64,000 nt of DNA from Lachnospiraceae bacterium. Its GTDB lineage: Bacteria > Bacillota > Clostridia > Lachnospirales > Lachnospiraceae. Both the position numbers and the translations under genes were made by a program. The notes beneath the pieces are model-generated. The model ran no database searches, had not been told where the DNA came from, and saw nothing but the letters and a program-made list of their open reading frames with translations. Of this stretch, positions 28,518-36,267 are shown one piece after another; the first letter of the stretch is position 1, and each line of letters opens with the position of its first letter. The stretch spans positions 1 to 64,000 of the forward strand of contig JAFRIW010000032.1 of the NCBI GenBank assembly GCA_017432565.1. Direction: 5' to 3'.

Positions 28518-29487
28518 CCCAGTCTTCCTCTTCCTCGTAATCCTCCGGGAAATCCTCCCGCAGATAAGACTTCCAGTCATAAATCGCCTCAACTGACGCG
28601 ATGGCGACTTCGAGCATCTGATCGTCCGGCTCTTTAGTGGTCAGACGCTGTGTCCACAGGCCTGGAAGAGAAAGCAGTTCGATCACCGGATTGGACGAGC
28701 GTCCGGCCAGGCGGATCAGCTCGTAGGAAATGCCGGCGATCACCGGGATCAGCGCGATCCGCAGCAGAATCCGCAGCAGCGGATTATCCACCCGGATGAA
28801 GAAGAACAGCACGATGCTCACCAGCACGACAAAGACAATGAAACTGGATCCGCACCGTTTGTGGAAGCGGCTGGCACGGCGGGCATTTTCCACCGTCAGT
28901 TCATCTCCGCTCTCCAGGCAGTTGATGCACTTGTGTTCCGCCCTGTGGTACATGTAGAGTCTGCGGATATCCTTCATTGCTGTGATAGCCACAATATAGA
29001 TCAGGAAGATCAGAATGCGGACTGCCCCCTCCACAATGGCAAGAAGGGACGCGCTTCGGATGTAGCGTCCCAGCAGTGTGGAAATCCAGTACGGCAGCAC
29101 CACAAACAGCCCGATCGCCAGCGCAAAAGAAATCACAACGGTCACCGCCGCCAGGATTTTCTCACCCCGTCCGCCGGTCACTTCGTCCGCCACTTTATCG
29201 GCGGCAGTGGGCTTCTCGTTTTCATCCTCATAATAAGAAGCGGAAAGATTCAGCGCGCGCATGCCCAGAATCAGTGAATCAAGAAAGACAAAAACACCCC
29301 TGATGAAAGGAATTTTCACCCAGACCGTGTCCTCCAGGATGCCGTGGTATTCGTCGACCTCGACCTCCACCTCCTGATCCGGTCTGCGCACCGCTACCGC
29401 GTACATATTGCGGTGCTTCATCATCACGCCCTCCAGGACAGCCTGTCCGCCGATCCCGCAGTAATGCTGCGTGCTTCTTTTTGCCAT
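28510..29487 (-). CDS. DUF1385 membrane protein
   Basis: The 325-residue protein begins MAKRSTQHYCGIGGQAVLEG, diagnostic for DUF1385, a family of conserved Firmicutes/Actinobacteria membrane proteins of unknown biochemical role. It has about four membrane segments, a metal-like YHRAEHKCINCLE motif near the middle and an acidic C-terminus. The start at 29487 has GAGGAGAATGATC, ruling out the longer open frame. In Firmicutes this family commonly sits between rpmE and prmC-prfA, as here. Confidence 0.9.
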   Translation of the reverse strand: MAKRSTQHYCGIGGQAVLEGVMMKHRNMYAVAVRRPDQEVEVEVDEYHGILEDTVWVKIPFIRGVFVFLDSLILGMRALNLSASYYEDENEKPTAADKVADEVTGGRGEKILAAVTVVISFALAIGLFVVLPYWISTLLGRYIRSASLLAIVEGAVRILIFLIYIVAITAMKDIRRLYMYHRAEHKCINCLESGDELTVENARRASRFHKRCGSSFIVFVVLVSIVLFFFIRVDNPLLRILLRIALIPVIAGISYELIRLAGRSSNPVIELLSLPGLWTQRLTTKEPDDQMLEVAIASVEAIYDWKSYLREDFPEDYEEEEDWDA

Positions 29488-29517
29488 GATCATTCTCCTC
29501 GCGTTCGTAGTTATAAC

Positions 29518-29552
29518 AAAAACGAGGCTGAGGAGCACCGCTCCTCAACCTC
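29518..29552 (-). terminator. Intrinsic terminator after rpmE
   Basis: Stem of 13 bp with one mismatch (arms GAGGCTGAGGAGC and GCTCCTCAACCTC, loop ACC), followed by five T residues on the minus strand. It separates rpmE from the DUF1385-prmC-prfA run. Confidence 0.85.
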
Positions 29553-29576
29553 ATTTCAATTTCACCGCATCAGAAA

Positions 29577-29786
29577 CTAGTTCTGGCCCAGACCGTACTT
29601 CTTATTGAACTGGTCAATACGTCCCTTGGTGGACGCAGCTCTCTGCTGGCCGGTATAGAACGGATGGCACTTCGCACAGACTTCAACGTGGATGTCCTTG
29701 CCCTTGGTGGATCCGGTCTTGAAAGTGTTGCCGCAGTTGCAGGTCACGGTAACTTCTTTGTAATCGGGATGAATTCCTTCTCTCAT
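29577..29786 (-). CDS. rpmE: 50S ribosomal protein L31 (zinc-binding form)
   Basis: The 69-residue product starts [20 protein letters not shown] and has the CNC plus CAKC zinc ligands of the zinc-type L31, and ends [10 protein letters not shown]. The start at 29786 has AAGGAGGAAGAA directly upstream; a second Shine-Dalgarno-like CAGGAGG lies about 20 nt further upstream. It has its own promoter and terminator. Confidence 0.97.
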   Translation of the reverse strand: MREGIHPDYKEVTVTCNCGNTFKTGSTKGKDIHVEVCAKCHPFYTGQQRAASTKGRIDQFNKKYGLGQN

Positions 29787-29897
29787 TTCTTCCTCCTTAG
29801 TAAGTGCCTCCTGAGAATGATCTATCATTCACATTCACTTGTAAGGTACTTCTCATCTGGTTATAAATGTTCCTGCTGCCAACACGACAGCTCGGTT

Positions 29898-29926
29898 ATT
29901 ATAGCACGCCCTTCTTCCCGGTGCAA
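29898..29926 (-). promoter_or_regulatory. Predicted rpmE promoter
   Basis: Minus-strand TTGCAC (29921-29926), 17-bp spacer, perfect TATAAT (29898-29903), directly after the CPBP protease gene. The roughly 105-nt leader begins with a hairpin GCTGTC, loop GTGTT, GGCAGC, which could be a regulatory leader. Confidence 0.7.
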
Positions 29927-29935
29927 GAAGTTTCT

Positions 29936-30751
29936 TTACGCGCGATAAGTCAGAAAAACAGACACCAGATTCACTGCCATGTGCATCATCACAGCCGTGG
30001 AGAACTTTCCTGTCCGCACCATGCCGGCGCCGATCCAGATCCCCATGAGGAAGGCATAAAGCATCTGGACGGGATTTAAGTGATACAGTCCGAACAGAAG
30101 CGCCGAGAACAGGACTGCGGTCCATTCGGCGCGGCTTCGGCTTTTGCCTGACTCTGTGCCCGCAAAAAACATCCTCAGGCCGGCAAGTGCCAGCCCCCGG
30201 AAAACCATCTCCTCGGCAAAAGGCGATACGAAGCCGAAGACAGCGGCTGCCGCTGCGGGTGAGGCGGCGTACATGATCTCCATTGTCTGCATGTCCGCCG
30301 CGGAGGACGGCAGCAGGCCGGTCACGGAAAACAGTGCATTCAGCAGTACGCTGATTACAACCGCCGAGGCAATATAGAATGCAGTCCGTGCAATCCCTGC
30401 CGCTGTGGCTGAGAATGCAGTCCGCCGGCGGATCTGCTCATCTTCTCTGAACAGATTCAGATTCAGTGCGATTCTTTTCCGGAGTATATAAACACCGAAA
30501 AGCTGCGCTGCGGCTGTCACGACAGCCCGAAAGTCTCCCTGCAGCTCATACAGGACAGCAAAAAAGCGGCCGGCACCGGCCGGACCGCTGTTCTGACTCA
30601 TGATAACAGGAAGCATGGAAATCCCCAGATCATAACAGGAAAGGGCCGCATCCACGATCAGCGTAAACAGAAGAACCGGCAGAACCACATTTTGCACGGC
30701 CATCTGCAATACAGCCCTGTTCCTGCTGTCCGAAAAGGGATTCCGCATCAT
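29936..30751 (-). CDS. CPBP-family intramembrane metalloprotease
   Basis: The 271-residue multi-pass membrane protein carries the CPBP (CAAX protease/bacteriocin processing) motifs: FAEEMVFRG (Glu180, Glu181, Arg185), LFGLYHLNP and a final HMAVNL. In other bacteria such proteins process peptides or give bacteriocin immunity; the substrate here is unknown. Its start overlaps the thiT stop by 4 nt (ATGA), so it is translationally coupled to thiT and should fall under the TPP riboswitch. Confidence 0.87.
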   Translation of the reverse strand: MMRNPFSDSRNRAVLQMAVQNVVLPVLLFTLIVDAALSCYDLGISMLPVIMSQNSGPAGAGRFFAVLYELQGDFRAVVTAAAQLFGVYILRKRIALNLNLFREDEQIRRRTAFSATAAGIARTAFYIASAVVISVLLNALFSVTGLLPSSAADMQTMEIMYAASPAAAAAVFGFVSPFAEEMVFRGLALAGLRMFFAGTESGKSRSRAEWTAVLFSALLFGLYHLNPVQMLYAFLMGIWIGAGMVRTGKFSTAVMMHMAVNLVSVFLTYRA

Positions 30752-31437
30752 GCTTTCTCAGGCGCTTTGTATTCCTCCAGTCTCGCCAGGGCTTTAACGC
30801 GTTTGACGGCGTTGTAAACGGCGGGAATCATCAGGATAAACAGCGTCAGCACTCCTTCCGTAAAGATATAACTTCCGTTATAGATGGCGGAATATGCGGC
30901 GGGGTTCATGCCCTCCGGCGCATACATTCCAAAGAAAATATAACCCGAAAGGAAGGAAAAGACAAACCGTCCGATGATGCCTGTGACATATCCGCGGGTC
31001 AGACCGTGTTTCTTATCCGCAAAGAGACCGGAGAGGCCCAGTGCGCCGAACGCAAAAATGTAATCGCACAGGAGCTGCGGAACACTGATGATATACGGAT
31101 CAATCAGCATCTGAAGGATACCGTATGCAATTCCGGCAGTCAGACCGGGGCCGAGTCCGAAGAAATAGCCCACCATCGTGATAAAAAACATGGAGAACAA
31201 TGTCACGGAACCGCCCATCGGAAGATGAAACAGTTTAATGAAGCTCGTGACAAAGGCAAGTGCGATGGCGATGCCGGAAAAGACCAGGCGCCGTGAGCCC
31301 ATTTTCATCCGTTCGTCTGCTTTGCTCAGGAAGCATGCAAGAATCAGCATTCCGAGCATCAGCAGTACCAGCGCAGTATACCCGGCTGTCGTCAGTGCGT
31401 AGGTTCCATCCTCCGTAAGTGTGGCAAAAAATGACAT
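30748..31437 (-). CDS. thiT: ECF-type thiamine transporter S component ThiT
   Basis: Substrate-binding membrane subunit of an energy-coupling-factor transporter. The 229-residue product has about six membrane helices, with LPMGGSVTLFSMFF, GPGLTAGIAYGILQ and a QLLCDYIFAF stretch characteristic of ThiT. The ATPases and EcfT are not in the window and are usually shared. The start at 31437 has GAAGGAGGTTTTTATT. The preceding TPP riboswitch independently supports thiamine as substrate. Confidence 0.93.
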   Translation of the reverse strand: MSFFATLTEDGTYALTTAGYTALVLLMLGMLILACFLSKADERMKMGSRRLVFSGIAIALAFVTSFIKLFHLPMGGSVTLFSMFFITMVGYFFGLGPGLTAGIAYGILQMLIDPYIISVPQLLCDYIFAFGALGLSGLFADKKHGLTRGYVTGIIGRFVFSFLSGYIFFGMYAPEGMNPAAYSAIYNGSYIFTEGVLTLFILMIPAVYNAVKRVKALARLEEYKAPEKA

Positions 31438-31496
31438 AATAAAAACCTCCTTCGCTTCAGACTGCCAAAGGGGGTTCACGCGGAATAATCCTGTAA

Positions 31497-31572
31497 ACTG
31501 CTTCCTTACGCCGGTATTGTCCGGTTCAAGTAGTGAGGGTTTGATTCTCAGCTTTCGCTCCCCTAGCGCAGT
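31497..31572 (-). promoter_or_regulatory. TPP riboswitch (THI element) controlling thiT
   Basis: Minus-strand aptamer closed by P1 arms ACTGC/GCAGT. Inside are AGGGGAGC, GCTGAGAATCAAACCCTC (pyrimidine-sensing helix, with the invariant CTGAGA) and ACTTGAACCGGACAATACCG (pyrophosphate helix), then CGTAAGGAA. These match the TPP aptamer core in order. Downstream, ACCCCCTT can pair with AAGGAGGT at the thiT ribosome site with one mismatch, so control is probably by sequestering translation initiation; no terminator is seen. Confidence 0.95.
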
Positions 31573-31589
31573 ATTCTTTTTCTTTACAC

Positions 31590-31618
31590 AGATTAGTCTT
31601 TTCTCCGCCCTTTGTCAA
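31590..31618 (-). promoter_or_regulatory. Predicted thiT promoter
   Basis: Minus-strand TTGACA (31613-31618), 17-bp spacer, TAATCT (31590-31595), placing the transcript start about 10 nt before the TPP aptamer. Confidence 0.68.
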
Positions 31619-31629
31619 GAGTGTCAGAA

Positions 31630-31660
31630 GGGAGTCACGGGACCTGTCCCCCTGACTCCC
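31630..31660. repeat. GC-rich palindromic element
   Basis: Outer arms GGGAGTCA/TGACTCCC enclose inner arms GGGAC/GTCCC. It lies between the divergent thiT and gpx promoters. No T-run follows on either strand within a few bases, so it is not a convincing terminator. It resembles dispersed GGGAC-type palindromes seen in many bacterial genomes. Confidence 0.5.
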
Positions 31661-31679
31661 CCTGATTAAAAAAAGGTAG

Positions 31680-31708
31680 TTGACATATTCGATTTTATCA
31701 AATATAAT
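31680..31708 (+). promoter_or_regulatory. Perfect-consensus promoter of the glutathione peroxidase gene
   Basis: TTGACA (31680-31685), exactly 17 bp, TATAAT (31703-31708), about 50 nt before the start codon. A fully consensus promoter is usually kept in check by a repressor, consistent with the palindrome over its -10 box. Confidence 0.85.
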
Positions 31709-31713
31709 TTGAT
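31697..31713. promoter_or_regulatory. Candidate operator over the gpx -10 box
   Basis: Inverted repeat ATCAAAT - ATA - ATTTGAT covering the -10 hexamer. The size and symmetry suit a dimeric repressor of MarR type or similar, but the sequence does not match PerR or OhrR boxes I know. Confidence 0.55.
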
Positions 31714-31760
31714 CAAGCTATAAACAGTTCATTACGATTCAATACGGAGGTAAAATAAAG

Positions 31761-32306
31761 ATGAGCAGCTTTTATGATTTTTCTGTAACAGACCCGAAGG
31801 GTGTCGAGCATTCCATGAAGGATTTCGAAGGCAAGGTTGTCATGGTCGTCAATACCGCGACCGGCTGCGGCTTCACTCCGCAGTATAAGGACATCGAAGC
31901 GATGTACGAGAAATACCATGATCAGGGCTTTGAGATCGTCGATGTCCCCTGCAATCAGTTCGCAGGACAGACCCCCGGCACGGATGAGGAGATCCACGAG
32001 TTCTGCCAGCTGAAGTATAAAACGCAGTTCCCTCAGATGAAGAAATCGGATGTCAACGGCGAGAACGCTCTCCCGCTCTATGTCTTCCTGAAGAGCCAGA
32101 AGGGTTTTGAGGGCTTCGGAAAAGGTCCTGCTGCTCTTGCGATGAGCGCAATGCTCAAGAAGATTGACAAGAACTATAAGGAAAATCCGGATATCAAATG
32201 GAATTTCACCAAGTTCATTGTGGATCGCAGCGGCAATGTCGTGGCGCGCTTCGAACCCACTGCCAAAATGGATGAGGTCGCGGCCTGTGTCGTTTCCCTG
32301 ATCTGA
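31761..32306 (+). CDS. Glutathione peroxidase family protein (Cys type)
   Basis: Thiol peroxidase reducing hydroperoxides, probably thioredoxin-dependent in such bacteria. The 181-residue product has the redox Cys36 in NTATGCGFTPQY, the Gln66 of PCNQF and the Trp of KWNFTKFIV, completing the Cys/Gln/Trp site; there is no in-frame TGA for selenocysteine. It is the only plus-strand gene in this part. The start has CGGAGGTAAAATAAAG, and a perfect promoter lies upstream. Confidence 0.94.
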   Translation: MSSFYDFSVTDPKGVEHSMKDFEGKVVMVVNTATGCGFTPQYKDIEAMYEKYHDQGFEIVDVPCNQFAGQTPGTDEEIHEFCQLKYKTQFPQMKKSDVNGENALPLYVFLKSQKGFEGFGKGPAALAMSAMLKKIDKNYKENPDIKWNFTKFIVDRSGNVVARFEPTAKMDEVAACVVSLI

Positions 32307-32348
32307 TCCCGGCAGCGGTATCTCAGCAATATTGGTTCATCGGTGAAA

Positions 32349-35300
32349 TCAGAGGCGGATTGCTCTCTGCAGATGCGTTGACCAGATAATCTTCTCCTTC
32401 ACAGGGAGACGGAGCATTCTGGTCAGCGCTTTTTCATAATAGTCGAGCTGTACGCGGTATCGCTCCGCCAGTTCCCGGTCTGTTCTGACATGGTCAGTTT
32501 TATAATCCACCAGGACAATCTCATTTTCTTCCACGAAAAACGCATCAATGATTCCCTGAATCAGAATCATTTCTTCATCCGGAAAGCTTTCCTTCAGTTC
32601 CGAAGCCGGCAGGCCCAGAACAAAAGGCTGTTCGCGCTTTAATGTACCGCGCTGCGCTGCGGCGGCCATTCTTCTTCCGAGTTCACTCTTTAAAAACGGC
32701 AGCATAACCTTGGACGGTGCCGACACGACATAGGAAGCAGGGATTGTCCCCGCGTCCGCCAGCTCCTGCAGCCATTCCGAATAGGCCTGCGCATCCGGAT
32801 TTTCTCCGGCCAGCCGCGCATAATCCAGCAGTTCGAAAACCCTGTGAATCGCCGTGCCGCGCTCCGCGCCGGAAAGTGCGGTCTGCTGTTCTTCATCATA
32901 ACCGGAGGCTTTCTTCTCCAGAATAAAGCGCGGAACAAGTGCCGGGATTTCCGGTTCCCGCATTCCGTGAAGGGCGCCGTCCTGCTCTGCATAGACTGCC
33001 TCCATGGAAGCTTTCTTGAGTTCCGTGACCGTCGTCTTCGTATAGAGCCCGGCAAGATTTTCATGCGGATAGCGATATGAAAACAGCTGATCCAGCCGCC
33101 TTGCCGTCTCCGGTCTGGGCAGTCCCTGCATTCCCGCCGCTTCCAGCCCGGTAAGCCTTGCCTTCTTTTCCTGCAGAGCAAGCTGCTCCTCCAGTTCGGA
33201 GAGTGCCAGATCCGAAGTCCGGATGTTTCTCTCCCGAAGAGAAGCGAATCCGCCCGCCGACAAAGACGCCAGCATCAGAAGATCCAGATAACAGCCTGTG
33301 CTGTCAATCAGGGCCGCCGGAAGATGCTGCTGCGCCGCACCCCGCTCCGCTCCCGAAAGCTTCCCTTCCATGTTCTCCCGATAAGCTGCCTCATTTTTGA
33401 CGTAACCCGTCAGGATCAGTTTTTCCTTCGCGCGGGTCATGGCAACATAAAGCACCCGAAGTTCTTCGCCCAGTGCGTCGCGCCGGATTTTGTCCGCAAC
33501 GGCAAAACGGCGCGCGGTCTTTACCCTGCAGCGGATCCGCTCGTCATAAAAGTCCGTACCCAGCCCCAGATCCGTGTCGCAGATCAGGCTCCCGGAGGTA
33601 TCTGTTCCGATCGAATACTTTTTCGCAAGGCCGGAGACGAAACAGATCGGAAACTCAAGTCCCTTGCTCTTGTGAATAGTCATAATCCGGACGACATCCG
33701 CGTTTTCGTCCAGCGTGTTTGCCTCGCCGTAGTCCACTCCCGCCTCGGACATCTGGCCGATATAGCGCAGAAAGCGGAACAGTCCCGTGTAGGAAGTCTG
33801 CTCAAAATTCGCCGCCTGAACCATCAGCATCCGCAAGTTTGCGCTGCGCTGTCCTCCGGCCGGGAGCGCGGCCGTGTAAGCCTCATACCCCGTCTCTCTC
33901 ATGAGCAGAGTCAGCAGCTCACGAATCGTCAGAATACTGACCTTGCTGCGCCATCCGGCTATTTTTGTCAGGAACTGCACACATTTTGCGGCGAGTTCGG
34001 CCTGAGGCCCGCTTTCCGCGTCGTCACCCTTTTCCTGTGCCAGCTTCACCAGTGCGTCGTACAGAAGGCCGTCCTTCTCTCCCGCACGCTTTGCATAAAT
34101 CCGGATGCCGGCAATCTCATTCTGCGTAAACTGGCCGAAATAGCCGCGCATCACACCGTACAGCGGAATGTCCTGACAGGGATTACCCAGTACCTGCAGA
34201 AGCTGAAGAACCTGCCGGATCTCCTCTGCGGCAAAATAGCCCGTTCTGGATGTGACGTAGACGGGAATGCCTTCCTTCTCCAGAACTTCCCGGAATTCCT
34301 CGTTCCATCCCGCTGCCGACCGGAGCAGGATGACGATGTCGCTGTAGCGGGCGGGTCTCGACTTTCCGTTCTCATCTTTCACGGGAAAATGTCCGACCAG
34401 CTCATGTATTCTGGCTGCGATCGCCAGTGCCTCCTTGCGCCTGGAACTGAGTGCGGCGATCTCATCATAACTGTCGTCTGCCCCTGCCGGCACCTGTTCA
34501 TCACTTCCGGATTCCGCGGAACTTTCAGGCAGTGTGCCCGTGCTTTCATCCGGTTCCGGCCGGTCTTCTTCCGCATCACTGACCAGCAGCAGCTCCGCTG
34601 TATAGTCGCCCGCTGCATCCGGATACTCCGCACCTTTCTTCAGGCTCACGGCGGCGTCGTATTCTACGCCGCCGATTTCACTGCGCATGATTTTCTCAAA
34701 GACATCATTCACGCAGTCCAGCACTTCGGGGCGGCTTCTGAAATTCTGATCCAGATCAATCCGCTCCTTCTGCACGCCGTCCTGCGTGCCGTCTTCACCC
34801 AGGACCGGATAAGTCCCGAATTTCTCCAGGAAGATCTCCGGTCTTGCCAGCCGGAAACGGTAAATACTCTGTTTGACGTCGCCCACCATGAAGCGCCGGA
34901 AATGCCCTGTTTCTTCGCCGGAAACCGCACACAGCAGAAGCTCCTGAATCTCATTGCTGTCCTGGTACTCGTCAATCATGACTTCTCTGAAATATGCCTG
35001 ACAGGACAGCGCCGCCCGCCGCTGACTCCAGGTTCCGTCCTCCTGCTTCTCAAGCAGAATCTGCAGGGCATATTTTTCCAGATCGACAAAATCGATCACA
35101 TTCTTTTTTTTCTTTTCCTCCCCGTATGCTGTGAGAAATTCCGCTGTCAGATCCGCCAGTGCGGCAACCGGCTTCTCCATGGCAAGATGCTGCTTCCGGA
35201 TTTCTTCCGGACTCAGAGCCAGTGCGCCCTTCTGCAGCTTCTGAACGGTTTTCTTGGCCAGATCCCGCAGATTCTGAACCAGTTCCTTCTGATCCGGATT

Positions 35301-36194
35301 GACAGACGAATCAGTTTTCCTGATCGAGGGGAGCCGCCCGAAGGATGTGCTGACCATTCTGCGCATACTGTCAAAATCCGATTCAGCCCCTGCCGGCACA
35401 TCCTCAGCGCCTGAGCCGAAAACCGCTTCCTTCTCTGCGATCAGAAAATCATGATAAACCGCAGGACCGCCCGGTTTCGTGCATTCCGAAATCATCCGGT
35501 CATACATTCTCCGGACACCCTCCAGTTTTTCGGATGCATCTCTTACCACGGCCTGCATCCACGGCGTTCTGAGAAGTTCCTCTGCCGGAAGTGCTTCATA
35601 ATCCCCGTGCCGCTCTTTAAGCCACGCCTCCGGATCCGGATGTGCCACAGCCGCCTGGTACAGAATCAGAATCAGCTTCTCGAGTTCACGGTCTCCCATC
35701 TCATTGCAGAAATAATCAATACAGCAGCGAAAGGACTCTTCCATCTGCGCATATTTCTGCTCCAGAAACTTCTGCAGAACATCCTGCTGCACCAGTTTTG
35801 CTTCGGCCTCATCCATCTGTCTGAAGCCCGGATCCAGATCAATTTCGCTGAAATGATTCCGGATCAGCCAGGTGCAGAAGCTGTCGATGGTTGTAATCTG
35901 GGCGCAGGCCAGCAGGGTCTCCTGCCGCTGCAGATGCACATTGCCGGGGTCCTTCAGCAGCCTCTCCGAAATTGCCGCCGCAATCCGCTCCCGCATCTGA
36001 GACGCCGCCGCACGGGTGAACGTCACCACCAGGAGCCGGTCAATATCCATCGGATCCGGACCCTCGCTGATCATCCGTATAATCCGCTCCACCAGAACCG
36101 CCGTTTTGCCGCTTCCTGCCGCTGCACTGACCAGGACATTGTGTCCTCTCGCGTTCAGTACTTTCGTCTGTTTTTCCGTAAACTGAAAAGCCAT
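32349..36194 (-). CDS. addA: Helicase-nuclease subunit AddA
   Basis: UvrD-like helicase plus RecB-type nuclease that, with AddB, resects double-strand breaks for recombination. Of 1281 residues, Walker A is SAAAGSGKT (Lys30), the DExx box is MIDEYQDSNE, helicase motifs include VGDVKQSIYRFR and TIHKSKGLEFP, and the C-terminal nuclease has LVDYKTDHV. The frame is open 72 codons further, overlapping addB, but MAFQFTEKQTKVLNARG is the family N-terminus and has GAAGGTAGAGCAG upstream. It is 73 nt after addB. Confidence 0.96.
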   Translation of the reverse strand: MAFQFTEKQTKVLNARGHNVLVSAAAGSGKTAVLVERIIRMISEGPDPMDIDRLLVVTFTRAAASQMRERIAAAISERLLKDPGNVHLQRQETLLACAQITTIDSFCTWLIRNHFSEIDLDPGFRQMDEAEAKLVQQDVLQKFLEQKYAQMEESFRCCIDYFCNEMGDRELEKLILILYQAAVAHPDPEAWLKERHGDYEALPAEELLRTPWMQAVVRDASEKLEGVRRMYDRMISECTKPGGPAVYHDFLIAEKEAVFGSGAEDVPAGAESDFDSMRRMVSTSFGRLPSIRKTDSSVNPDQKELVQNLRDLAKKTVQKLQKGALALSPEEIRKQHLAMEKPVAALADLTAEFLTAYGEEKKKKNVIDFVDLEKYALQILLEKQEDGTWSQRRAALSCQAYFREVMIDEYQDSNEIQELLLCAVSGEETGHFRRFMVGDVKQSIYRFRLARPEIFLEKFGTYPVLGEDGTQDGVQKERIDLDQNFRSRPEVLDCVNDVFEKIMRSEIGGVEYDAAVSLKKGAEYPDAAGDYTAELLLVSDAEEDRPEPDESTGTLPESSAESGSDEQVPAGADDSYDEIAALSSRRKEALAIAARIHELVGHFPVKDENGKSRPARYSDIVILLRSAAGWNEEFREVLEKEGIPVYVTSRTGYFAAEEIRQVLQLLQVLGNPCQDIPLYGVMRGYFGQFTQNEIAGIRIYAKRAGEKDGLLYDALVKLAQEKGDDAESGPQAELAAKCVQFLTKIAGWRSKVSILTIRELLTLLMRETGYEAYTAALPAGGQRSANLRMLMVQAANFEQTSYTGLFRFLRYIGQMSEAGVDYGEANTLDENADVVRIMTIHKSKGLEFPICFVSGLAKKYSIGTDTSGSLICDTDLGLGTDFYDERIRCRVKTARRFAVADKIRRDALGEELRVLYVAMTRAKEKLILTGYVKNEAAYRENMEGKLSGAERGAAQQHLPAALIDSTGCYLDLLMLASLSAGGFASLRERNIRTSDLALSELEEQLALQEKKARLTGLEAAGMQGLPRPETARRLDQLFSYRYPHENLAGLYTKTTVTELKKASMEAVYAEQDGALHGMREPEIPALVPRFILEKKASGYDEEQQTALSGAERGTAIHRVFELLDYARLAGENPDAQAYSEWLQELADAGTIPASYVVSAPSKVMLPFLKSELGRRMAAAAQRGTLKREQPFVLGLPASELKESFPDEEMILIQGIIDAFFVEENEIVLVDYKTDHVRTDRELAERYRVQLDYYEKALTRMLRLPVKEKIIWSTHLQRAIRL

Positions 36195-36267
36195 CTGCTC
36201 TACCTTCTGTATCAGATCCTGTCCGATCGTATTTCCGGGATGCTTCCTGAGATCCCTTCTGCCGTGT

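Noticed and set aside
31630..31660. Intrinsic terminator
   Set aside because: Stem is good but no T-run follows on either strand.
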